Assembly (NCBI GenBank): GCA_945877805.1
Contig: CAMCSM010000007.1
Location: forward strand, 1-49,636
DNA: 49,636 nt
Origin: Methylacidiphilum caldifontis
GTDB taxonomy: Bacteria; Verrucomicrobiota; Verrucomicrobiia; Methylacidiphilales; CAMAQI01
Direction: 5' to 3'
Shown here: positions 1 to 8,818 of the stretch, piece by piece
How positions within the stretch are numbered: the stretch's first letter is position 1
Layout of the letters: each line of letters opens with the position of its first letter
Notes under the pieces: generated by a model
Told to the model about the DNA's origin: nothing
Seen by the model: only the letters and a program-made list of their open reading frames with translations
The model's database searches: none
Translations under genes and position numbers: made by a program

Positions 1-229
1 GCAAAGCTTCCCAAGGTTCTCCCCGTAGGAATTTGGAAAAGAAAAAATCAAAAAAATCATTTGTGTTTCGGGAGGAGCCTTGGGCAACTTTGCGGCTTCG
101 TGTGAAAAACTGTATTTTGGTATTTTTCATAATCTCTTGGACGATAGATGTTTATATAATTTTAGGAAGTTTACTTCACTAAGAGAATAAGATAAAATAT
201 CGAAATATTACGGAAGGACTTCGGCCCCC

Positions 230-1651
230 CTAAAATCCATAGATCGAATTAACAATGGAGAACAAAGGCTTACTCCAAAATCCAATCACAAGAATTGAGC
301 CGGATAATAAACCGAGAATAATCTTCGTCTGAAAAGAGATGAGGACAGGATCCTTATCTGCGGGGTTCGTCCAATACATCGTCCGAACGACTCCCAAATA
401 GTAGTAAAGACCGGCAATCGCTGAAATGACTCCCGCTGCAAAAAGAACGTAATGTTCCGACTGCCAAATCGAGATGAAGATCGTGAATTTACCCATGAAG
501 CCGATACAAGGAGGAATTCCTGCTAAGGAGACCATTCCTAACGCCATCGGAACCGCAATCCACGGAGCTTTTTTGGATAGCCCAGCATAGTTTGAAATAT
601 GATCTGAGGCTCCCCCCTTTCCAAGAGCTGACATCGCAATAAATACAGTCATCGCTGAAATGAGGTAGGTACAAAGATAAATCAAGACCGCCTCTTGGCC
701 TTGAATAAAATTAGAGACAATTCCAGCAAGTAAAAATCCGGCATGTCCGATCCCTGAATAAGCGAGCATCCGTTTAAGATTCCGTTGAGGAATCGCTGCA
801 AAATTCCCTAAAATCATTGAGGCCACACTCAAAACTGACAAGGCTGGAATCCAATAGCTCGCCACTTCCTCCCCTGCAAAAGGACCGGTCAAAAGACGCA
901 ACAATAAGACAATCCCTGCCGCCTTTGAGCCAACAGCCAAAAAGGCGGTGACCGGTAAAGGAGCCCCTTGATAAACATCGGGGGCCCAGACGTGAAACGG
1001 AACCACCGAGACCTTAAAGAAAAGTCCGACTAAGACCAAAGCGAGTCCCAAAACAATTTCCGGTCTCATCTCTAAGGAACGAAGTGCCAAGCTGATCGAA
1101 TCAAAATGAGTCGACCCACAAGCCCCAAAGAGATAGGCGGAGCCCATAATCAAAAAGGCCGAGGAGACGGCTCCCATAATTAAATATTTGACCCCCGCCT
1201 CTAGGGAGGCCGTCTGACTACGATGATAGGCGACCAAAACATAAAAAGAGACCGTGACGAGCTCGAGGGAGACAAAAAGTAGGATTAAATCTTGTACCGA
1301 GGAAAGTAGCATCATTCCTGAAGCGGCAAAAAGGGTAATGATATAAAATTCCGATTTTCCTACCTCAATCTTCGACTCCAGAAGACGTGTCGACCAGACC
1401 ACAAGAATGGAGGTCACGATAAAAAATAATTTAAAGAACTTTGCCTCGGCATCCCAAACATAAAGCCCACTCCAAAGCGTTTTATTCGTCAAAGGATCGA
1501 TCTCAATGAGATAAATAAAAAGTCCAATTAAAATTGCCAGAGTGACTCGACCAAGCAAACGAGGGGAAGGATTTAATGTCGCATCCCAAAGCAATAATAG
1601 GGTCGCGGCTAAGGTTAAGATAAATTCCGGAGTTCCAAAAATAGAGATCAT
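230..1651 (-). CDS. nuoN: NADH-quinone oxidoreductase subunit N
   Basis: 473 aa multi-TM protein with NuoN-type motifs (KVSVVPFHVWAPDVYQGAP, LKRMLAYSGIGHAGF); last gene of a nuoJKLMN series. Confidence 0.93.
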   Translation of the reverse strand: MISIFGTPEFILTLAATLLLLWDATLNPSPRLLGRVTLAILIGLFIYLIEIDPLTNKTLWSGLYVWDAEAKFFKLFFIVTSILVVWSTRLLESKIEVGKSEFYIITLFAASGMMLLSSVQDLILLFVSLELVTVSFYVLVAYHRSQTASLEAGVKYLIMGAVSSAFLIMGSAYLFGACGSTHFDSISLALRSLEMRPEIVLGLALVLVGLFFKVSVVPFHVWAPDVYQGAPLPVTAFLAVGSKAAGIVLLLRLLTGPFAGEEVASYWIPALSVLSVASMILGNFAAIPQRNLKRMLAYSGIGHAGFLLAGIVSNFIQGQEAVLIYLCTYLISAMTVFIAMSALGKGGASDHISNYAGLSKKAPWIAVPMALGMVSLAGIPPCIGFMGKFTIFISIWQSEHYVLFAAGVISAIAGLYYYLGVVRTMYWTNPADKDPVLISFQTKIILGLLSGSILVIGFWSKPLFSIVNSIYGF

Positions 1652-1654
1652 AAA

Positions 1655-3121
1655 TTATCGTCCTCCCCCATTCAAAATCACTTCAATACAAGGTTGAACA
1701 AGATGAATCACGGACTGCGGATAAATCCCAATCCAAAGACTCGCCGCAACCAGAAGTAAATAAGGAAAACGAGCAGAATAGGTCGATAAATCATCCAATT
1801 TAGAGGTGACCTCACTCACCGACCCAAAACAAATCAAACGAACCGCTCGCAGTTGATAGACCGCCGAAATCACCACTCCCCAAACGCAAACGATCGTCAC
1901 CCAAGGGTGTTCCTTAAAGGCCCCAAAAAAGATCAAAACCTCTCCTGAAAAATTTGCTAATCCCGGCAACCCAATCGAGGCCATCGAACCGACTAAAAGC
2001 ATCATCCCTAAAAACGGTGCCTGAGTATACACCCCGCCGAAAGAGGCGATTCGTGTCTCCCCTGTCTTTGACTGAAGTTCACCCGAAAGAGCAAAGAGAA
2101 GCGCCGCACTAATTCCATGAGCGACCATCAGCAAAACAAATCCGGTCAGTGCGATCAGACTCTGACTCGCCAAAGCTAAGAAAAGATAGCCCATATGCAT
2201 GACGCTTGAGTATCCCAACATCAACGGAAACTCTTTCTGAGCCATCGTGACGTAACCTAAGTAAATCACATTCCCCACAATCAAGACCAGAAGCGTTGTC
2301 TGCCAATAATCAGCCCCAGACTCTAACGCCGGGAGAAGCAAACGAAGTAAACCGTAGAGCCCGAATTTCTTTAAAACCCCCGCATGGAGCATTGCTGTCG
2401 CGGCAGGAGCAGAGGCATAACCGGTCGGAGCCCATGAGTGAAAAGGAAAGAGAGAGATCAAAATTCCGAATCCAATGAGGAGGAGCGGATAAATGACCCG
2501 TTGAAGCCCCTCATCGATCACATGAATTTGTTGGATCATCTCAAGATCAAAAGAGCGGCTGTCTAACGGCTGCGTCAAAACTAAACCGACAATTCCTGCA
2601 AGCAGAATTAAACTTCCTAAAGCAAGATAAAGAGTCATTTGAATACTGGCGAATTGACGATTTTGCCCTCCCCAAATCCCGATCATTAAAAAGGACGGTA
2701 TCAAAGCAAACTCATGAAAAATATAGATAAAGAAAAGATCGCGAGAGAGAAAGGCTCCAAGAGCCCCTAAGGAGATCAATAAAATGTAGATAAAAAACTC
2801 TCTGGCTCGCTTCACTTCTGCTGATGTCACCCATACCGAAGCTAAACTGACTAAGGTCGTTAGAAAAACCATCATGAGACTAATTCCATCCACACCAAGA
2901 TGGAAATTCACTTGAGCGACATTAGGAAGATTAAACCAGGGGTATTTCAAAACCCATTGGAATCCGCTTCCTCCCTCAAATTGAAAGAAGAGCCCCAAAG
3001 AGATCGCAAAATTAACAATAAAGGCAGTTAGCGTAATCCTTTTGGGGCAAATCTGTGGCAGCCAAAGGATCACCGCGATCGCAGCGAGTGGCACTAAAAG
3101 AAGAATGAGCAGTGGATTCAT
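1655..3121 (-). CDS. nuoM: NADH-quinone oxidoreductase subunit M
   Basis: 488 aa; FHLGVDGISLMMVFLTT, FPFHSWAPTGYASAPAATAMLHAGVLKKFGLYG; adjacent to nuoL and nuoN. Confidence 0.94.
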   Translation of the reverse strand: MNPLLILLLVPLAAIAVILWLPQICPKRITLTAFIVNFAISLGLFFQFEGGSGFQWVLKYPWFNLPNVAQVNFHLGVDGISLMMVFLTTLVSLASVWVTSAEVKRAREFFIYILLISLGALGAFLSRDLFFIYIFHEFALIPSFLMIGIWGGQNRQFASIQMTLYLALGSLILLAGIVGLVLTQPLDSRSFDLEMIQQIHVIDEGLQRVIYPLLLIGFGILISLFPFHSWAPTGYASAPAATAMLHAGVLKKFGLYGLLRLLLPALESGADYWQTTLLVLIVGNVIYLGYVTMAQKEFPLMLGYSSVMHMGYLFLALASQSLIALTGFVLLMVAHGISAALLFALSGELQSKTGETRIASFGGVYTQAPFLGMMLLVGSMASIGLPGLANFSGEVLIFFGAFKEHPWVTIVCVWGVVISAVYQLRAVRLICFGSVSEVTSKLDDLSTYSARFPYLLLVAASLWIGIYPQSVIHLVQPCIEVILNGGGR

Positions 3122-3133
3122 AATATTTATCTC

Positions 3134-4960
3134 TTAGAAACCTTTAAGCATCCAATAAACTAAGCCGACAACCCCTGCGGCAAAGAAAAAGGCGTATCCT
3201 TGTAAACTTCCTGATTGGACTAACCGAAGCACCTCTCCTGTTAAATTCACGACCAATGAGGTTCCGCGTACAAAAACAAATCCAATCACCCATTGATCGA
3301 TAAAATCCATTCCAATCGCAAATCCTTGTTGAATCCTTAACAGAACTCCATCGTAAAATTCATCGACAAAAAATTTGTTCGCCAAAGTGCGTGCGTAAAT
3401 CGGCTCTATTCCTCGACCGCGATACAAAAGAAAGGCAGCTAAGTAACCAGCGAGCATCGCTCCGATCGAGATCCCCATCACGACATGGGAAGCCTCATGA
3501 GGATGATTTTCCCCTAAACTCGCAAGAATCCCCATAAAGGGATAACCCGCAAATACGGTCAGAACAGCTAAAATGACTAACGGAATGATCATGATCTTTG
3601 GAGATTCATGGGCCTTTAATGCATTCGAAGAACGGGCCTCCCCAAAGAAGGTGACAATCAATAATCTCATCATGTAAAATGCGGTTAACGCTGCTGTAAT
3701 GGAGGCGAGAACCATCACCGGACCACTCTTATAATAGGCTAAAGTCAGAATCTCCTCTTTACTAAAGAAACCGGAGAGCCCAGGAAATCCGGTCAATGCG
3801 AGGACTCCTAATAAAAAGGTTCCAAAGGTCCAAGGAAGCTTTTTCCAAAGACCCCCCATTTTCCAAATATCTTGCTCATGATGAACCGCATGAATCACCG
3901 ATCCTGCCCCCAAAAAGAGCATCGCCTTAAAAAAGGCATGGGTCGTCAAATGGAACATCGAATCGGCAGGAAAAATTGTTCCCGGACTGGTTAAACCAAC
4001 GGCCATGACCATATAGCCTAACTGGGAAAGAGTTGAAAAAGCTAAAATCCGTTTGATATCATTTTGCTGCGTCGCAATCAAAGCGGCGAAAAATGCGGTT
4101 CCGACTCCAATATAAAGAATCACCTCGAGGGTTTGAGCGGAGAGCGAGAGTACAACAAAAACGCGACAAAGCATATAAACCCCTGCGGCAACCATCGTTG
4201 CGGCATGGATCAATGCCGATACAGGGGTCGGCCCCTCCATCGCATCCGGAAGCCATACATGAAGCGGAATCATCGCTGATTTTCCCATACACCCACAAAA
4301 TAAGAGCAATCCCGTTGCTGTCACCATCGTGACGTTCAAATAGGGAATATTTTCCCCAATATGGGATTGAATCGTCAATGCCGCCTCAGCTCCAAACATC
4401 ACCGTTCCTGCTAAGGTCCAATAAAAAATAATTCCGAGGAGAAATCCGAAATCGCCGACTCGATTCACTAAAAATGCTTTTTTAGCCGCATCCGCAGCAC
4501 TTGGTTTTTCAAACCAAAAACCGATCAGCAGATAGGAGCTTAAGCCGACCAGTTCCCAAAAGATAAACATTTGAACTAAATTGGTTGAAATGACGATTCC
4601 AATCATCGAAAACATGAAAATGGAAAGCTTTCCGAAAAAGCGAGAGATCCCCTCATCCTCATGCATGTAACCGACAGAAAAAAGATGAACCATCAAACCA
4701 ACCCCTGTCACCACGAGGAGCATTAATTTAGAAAGAGGATCAACCAAAATCCCGATCTCCGTCTTAAATTCTGGGAGATCAATCCAAGTCAACGGCGGAG
4801 GGGATGAGAGGGAACCGGTAAAAAAACCGAGTGCAACTAAAAAACTGATCGAACAAGCAATAATTGAAACACCTTGTGAAAGAGTCTTCGAACGATGGAG
4901 TCCTCCTAGAATCAGGAGTGAGGAAAGCAGGGGAGCCAGAAGAATGAGCCAGGAGATCAT
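3134..4960 (-). CDS. nuoL: NADH-quinone oxidoreductase subunit L
   Basis: 608 aa; GKSAMIPLHVWLPDAMEGPTPVSALIHAATMVAAGVYML, FSTLSQLGYM; NuoL signature. Confidence 0.96.
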   Translation of the reverse strand: MISWLILLAPLLSSLLILGGLHRSKTLSQGVSIIACSISFLVALGFFTGSLSSPPPLTWIDLPEFKTEIGILVDPLSKLMLLVVTGVGLMVHLFSVGYMHEDEGISRFFGKLSIFMFSMIGIVISTNLVQMFIFWELVGLSSYLLIGFWFEKPSAADAAKKAFLVNRVGDFGFLLGIIFYWTLAGTVMFGAEAALTIQSHIGENIPYLNVTMVTATGLLLFCGCMGKSAMIPLHVWLPDAMEGPTPVSALIHAATMVAAGVYMLCRVFVVLSLSAQTLEVILYIGVGTAFFAALIATQQNDIKRILAFSTLSQLGYMVMAVGLTSPGTIFPADSMFHLTTHAFFKAMLFLGAGSVIHAVHHEQDIWKMGGLWKKLPWTFGTFLLGVLALTGFPGLSGFFSKEEILTLAYYKSGPVMVLASITAALTAFYMMRLLIVTFFGEARSSNALKAHESPKIMIIPLVILAVLTVFAGYPFMGILASLGENHPHEASHVVMGISIGAMLAGYLAAFLLYRGRGIEPIYARTLANKFFVDEFYDGVLLRIQQGFAIGMDFIDQWVIGFVFVRGTSLVVNLTGEVLRLVQSGSLQGYAFFFAAGVVGLVYWMLKGF

Positions 4961-4971
4961 AGATTACTTTC

Positions 4972-5277
4972 TTAAAATTTAAGTTCCTTCAACGATTCCG
5001 TCTTTCCATTCCCTTTAATTCTGAAAATAGCGACGACCAAAGCCAAACCGACGGCTACCTCTGCCGCCGCGACGGTGATTGTAAAAAACACAAAGATTTG
5101 ACCATCGATATGCTGGGTAAAACGACTGAAAGCAACCAAAGTGAGATTTGAGGCATTTAACATGAGCTCAAGACACATGAAAATGACGATTAAATTCCGA
5201 CGGAAAATAATCCCAAAAAGTCCGAGCGAAAAAAGGGCTGCGCTAGCGACTAAATAGTGTTGTAGTCCAATGTTCAT
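4972..5277 (-). CDS. nuoK: NADH-quinone oxidoreductase subunit K
   Basis: 101 aa; GLFGIIFRRNLIVIFMCLELMLNASNLTLVAFSR, typical NuoK. Confidence 0.95.
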   Translation of the reverse strand: MNIGLQHYLVASAALFSLGLFGIIFRRNLIVIFMCLELMLNASNLTLVAFSRFTQHIDGQIFVFFTITVAAAEVAVGLALVVAIFRIKGNGKTESLKELKF

Positions 5278-5771
5278 TATTTGAGTTCCTTTTTACTGAG
5301 AAGAATCGCCCCAATCATCGCCACTAAAAGAAGGAGGCTGGTCACTTCAAACGGAAGTAAATAACGGGTAAAAAGAAGGTTTCCAATCGCGGTAATATTA
5401 TCGGAATTTCCGAAGGGAGCCGCAACGAATCGATCTTTCATCGAGTGAGTCACACGAGCGATCGCCACAAAGAAAAGAACGGCAACCACGAAGGCCACAA
5501 AAAAGGCTCCCCAGCGAAAAGGTCGCTTCGCCTCGGCTCTTAAGTCGAGAAGCATCACAATGAAGAGAAAAAGAACCATCACCGCACCAGCATAAACAAT
5601 GATTTGGATCGCTGCGAGAAAGAAGGCATTCAGGAGCAGATAAAGTCCCGCAAGGAAACAAATGGAGATCACGAGGGAGAGCGCAGAGGCAATAGGGTTT
5701 CGATTGGCAATGACGCCAATGCCCCCCAGTAACATTCCGAAGGTAAAGAACCAAAAGAGAAGACTTTCCAT
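5277..5771 (-). CDS. nuoJ: NADH-quinone oxidoreductase subunit J
   Basis: 164 aa; AFFLAAIQIIVYAGAVMVLFLFIVMLLDL, NuoJ signature; 1-bp overlap with nuoK. Confidence 0.95.
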   Translation of the reverse strand: MESLLFWFFTFGMLLGGIGVIANRNPIASALSLVISICFLAGLYLLLNAFFLAAIQIIVYAGAVMVLFLFIVMLLDLRAEAKRPFRWGAFFVAFVVAVLFFVAIARVTHSMKDRFVAAPFGNSDNITAIGNLLFTRYLLPFEVTSLLLLVAMIGAILLSKKELK

Positions 5772-5844
5772 TAGCCCATCCTAGGTATCCTCCCAACCGC
5801 AAAGATCAAGCTGAAAATCTTTCTCAATGTGATTACTTTTCGAA

Positions 5845-7014
5845 TCACTTCCCATAATCGGCCTGAGAAACATCGACGGCGACCTGCAATCGACAGCGCA
5901 ATCGGGTTCCCGCGCGCACAAAAAGATACGGTTTATTCTCCTCAAGCTCTTCGGTCATCAACTCCTCAATCTTATCTAAAACGCGCTGAGAACCGCGAAT
6001 TCCCGCATTTTTGAGATTCCGCGCCGGAAGATCGGTCGCCACGGCGGATCCCGTCCCCGAGACAATCCCCTTTTCTCGATCTTGGAAACTCTCCGAGACC
6101 CCTTTGATTAACTCCGCTAAGAGCGGCCCCGCTGCCGCTTGAAAAATATTTCCCACTTTCTCTCCCGGTATCCCCAAAGTCCCATCTTGAGCTAACGAAA
6201 TTCCCTGAATCGGAAGGGATCTTCCATCTTTTTTGATCACTTTCGTAAATCTCACCACAAGACGATCTCTCTGCCGCCCCGGAGAGGCCTGACCGCGAAG
6301 CTTATCGCCAACCTCTAAAAGCTTCCTCCCTTGAAAATAAAAGGGGGTCCAGACTCCGGCGGCCACATCGAGCTCTAAGCTTGAACTATTGATATGATCC
6401 ATGAGCGCCAGATCAATATCCTCCATCTCAGGAGCAAAGGTATCGAGATTAAAGTCTTTGCTCGAGTGATCCTCGGTCACCACCACATTTCCTAAAACAG
6501 CATCAGGACTTAGATTATTAAACCGATATCGAGCAGGAGCGATACTCACTTTAGAAGTCTCCTCTTTATTCTTGGAGGGCGGGGTCTGATCTAAAAGAGC
6601 TTGAGGAATCACCGGCTCTTCAAATACAGGGGCCGGAATGCTCTCCATTTCAACAACTTTTCGTTCCTGAATTCCACTCTTCATCTCTAAAGGGGGAGAA
6701 ACTGTTTTTAGGGGGGTGACTCCGCTTTGAAGAGGGATTGCCTCTAATTTTCGAATCTCCTCTTCCGGTGAAGATTTCCGCTCTTCCCCTTCTTTATTGG
6801 ATAAGGGGGGAACTTTCGCAACTTCAGATGATCCCCCTTTCGAGGGAACCGCCCCCCCCTGTTGCTGTGCATAGGACTCACGGACCGTTCGATACGGATC
6901 TCCCTCTTGGGTCGATTGATAAAGGAGAAGCCCAAGCCCGATCAAAGCAATCGCACTCGCAATTCCGATCAATAGCCAACGCCAACGAGGTAATGAAAAA
7001 TGAGGTGTTTTCAT
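5845..7014 (-). CDS. VirB10/TrbI-like type IV secretion core protein
   Basis: 389 aa; N-terminal single TM, Pro/Ser/Glu-rich linker, C-terminal VirB10/TrbI-like block (GDKLRGQASPGRQRDRLVVRFTKVIKKDGRSLPIQGISLAQDGTLGIPGE ... FVRAGTRLRCRLQVAVDV); third gene of the operon. Confidence 0.72.
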   Translation of the reverse strand: MKTPHFSLPRWRWLLIGIASAIALIGLGLLLYQSTQEGDPYRTVRESYAQQQGGAVPSKGGSSEVAKVPPLSNKEGEERKSSPEEEIRKLEAIPLQSGVTPLKTVSPPLEMKSGIQERKVVEMESIPAPVFEEPVIPQALLDQTPPSKNKEETSKVSIAPARYRFNNLSPDAVLGNVVVTEDHSSKDFNLDTFAPEMEDIDLALMDHINSSSLELDVAAGVWTPFYFQGRKLLEVGDKLRGQASPGRQRDRLVVRFTKVIKKDGRSLPIQGISLAQDGTLGIPGEKVGNIFQAAAGPLLAELIKGVSESFQDREKGIVSGTGSAVATDLPARNLKNAGIRGSQRVLDKIEELMTEELEENKPYLFVRAGTRLRCRLQVAVDVSQADYGK

Positions 7015-7021
7015 AGTCCTT

Positions 7022-7945
7022 CTATCGACTCACCAGTTCAAAAGGTTGTTCATTGGCAAAAGGGGGTTGGTACATCAACGCCATACCCGTGGTACTCTCT
7101 CCTGGCATTAAAAAGGGATGATGAATCGAAACATAGTCCGGAATAAAAAGTCGATGCCCGAGCTCCATCCGAATCTTCGACTCATCGACTCGCCATGCGA
7201 CCGAACGGCTGTTTTGATAGGAGAAAGTGACAACAACCGGCCCGTTGGCAAAACGATAAAGTGAAAAATAGGTAAATCCAGGATAACAACTTTTACGATA
7301 AAGTTCGATACGTCGAACCTCCTGAGGTCGAATCACTTTTTCGCGAATCATCAAATCGTAATTTTGCACAATCTCCAAAATCTCTTTAAGTCCAAGAGTT
7401 GAATTCCCTTTTGAGTTTATTGAACCGGAAGAAGCCTCAGAGGAGAAAGGAGAGACCCGCACCGCAGTTTCTCCGGTGACAAAATCGGACTCAATAAAGA
7501 GATGATAGATACGAAGCTTTCCTCCGGCAAAAAATACTTGCAAGGAGGTATCCCCCTGGCGAGTCATCGCTGAAAGAACAACGGTCTTCCCGACCTTCTG
7601 ATAACCGACCATTTTCGGATCCCCTAAAATAATATTTTGCGGAATCTCGCTAAAACTTAAGGTCATCGGATAACCGGGGGCAACGCGTAAGAGTTCGACC
7701 TCCCCATCCCCTTGGGAGATCGTTCGAATCTTTCCCTGAAGAAAATCGCGCGTCTCCTCATCGGTAAGCTGCTCCGCTTTTTTGCCTTGAATCATCACCG
7801 GATCGGCGGGCTTGCTCTCCTCCAACTCCTCCTCAGAAACCATCTTCCCACGAAGCGGCGGAGGGGCTGTAAATTGAGCAAAGGCAATCCCGGTCAAAAG
7901 GGAGTAAAAGAGCAGAGCGTAAAATCGATCGATTCGAGGGTTCAT
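7022..7945 (-). CDS. VirB9/TrbG/TraK-like periplasmic type IV secretion protein
   Basis: The ORF track begins at 8026, but ATG at 7945 (MNPRIDRFYALLFYSLLTGIAFA signal peptide) has a GGGGAGGAG RBS upstream and overlaps the previous stop as ATGA. Contains a VEL-LRVAPGYPMTLSFSEIPQNIILGDPKMV block plus a C-terminal beta domain. Confidence 0.62.
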   Translation of the reverse strand: MNPRIDRFYALLFYSLLTGIAFAQFTAPPPLRGKMVSEEELEESKPADPVMIQGKKAEQLTDEETRDFLQGKIRTISQGDGEVELLRVAPGYPMTLSFSEIPQNIILGDPKMVGYQKVGKTVVLSAMTRQGDTSLQVFFAGGKLRIYHLFIESDFVTGETAVRVSPFSSEASSGSINSKGNSTLGLKEILEIVQNYDLMIREKVIRPQEVRRIELYRKSCYPGFTYFSLYRFANGPVVVTFSYQNSRSVAWRVDESKIRMELGHRLFIPDYVSIHHPFLMPGESTTGMALMYQPPFANEQPFELVSR

Positions 7946-8694
7946 TTGAACTCCTCCCCTAGTCCCGCGGAACCGTCCCAGATTTTTTTGGACTCTAATT
8001 CTGAATCGAGCTCGCGAAAACCCCAAATTTTAAGGCCCCATGGATTCTCAGGAGTCGGACGACATTGCTCTAAATAGAATAGATAATAAACAATCGAACT
8101 GGTCGCACGCGTTTCTGGATTTCCAGAATCATTCAACTGCTCCTCATAAAACGATTTTTCCGCACGGACAATAAAACAACGATAGGAGTGATAGGCAGGA
8201 GTCGGATCGGAATAGGCTCGAGCCTCTAAAAAGGTCCACAGTTGACGTACTTTTCGTTGAATCCGACTTTCATTCTCTCCCACTTTTTGTTGAAGTGCCT
8301 GAATCACATGCGGATAAACATGATGAACCAACGAATCGAGATTATAGGCTCCTGGTTGAATCGTTAGCATTTTCGACCCCATCGTTTCAAGGAACGATTT
8401 TACCATATCTAGTCTTAATCGAAAAACTTCGGTTGTTCTCCACATCACATAGCCACTGTCCTCCGCCAGAATATACGGGGGACGTCGAAAGATCAGAGCT
8501 AAAACAGTCGATTCAACTAAGAGTGCTAACGCTAAAATGCCGACTAAAACCGAAAGGAGGGTATTGGCGATTTGAACATCTTCAAAATATTCAAAAACGA
8601 CGCGCCTTTTCGCTGGAAGACTAAAAGAGCGGTCTGTCACCCGAGATTGAGAAGCATTATTCCACATCCTCCACTTCTTGGGAGATCCCCCCAT
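7942..8694 (-). CDS. VirB8/TraE-like inner-membrane type IV secretion protein
   Basis: 250 aa; short cytoplasmic N-terminus, one TM (ANTLLSVLVGILALALLVESTVLALIF), periplasmic domain; first of three tightly coupled genes preceding VirB9- and VirB10-like proteins. Confidence 0.55.
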   Translation of the reverse strand: MGGSPKKWRMWNNASQSRVTDRSFSLPAKRRVVFEYFEDVQIANTLLSVLVGILALALLVESTVLALIFRRPPYILAEDSGYVMWRTTEVFRLRLDMVKSFLETMGSKMLTIQPGAYNLDSLVHHVYPHVIQALQQKVGENESRIQRKVRQLWTFLEARAYSDPTPAYHSYRCFIVRAEKSFYEEQLNDSGNPETRATSSIVYYLFYLEQCRPTPENPWGLKIWGFRELDSELESKKIWDGSAGLGEEFK

Positions 8695-8818
8695 CAGTCG
8701 TCAAGGGGGCGAGTAATCATAAACCGGAGGAGCCGGAACCAAGAGTCGTTTGATCAAGAAATCGCTGAAAGCAGAAATTGTTGATGGATTTATTAAAAAA
8801 GATTCCTAGGGTTCACCA

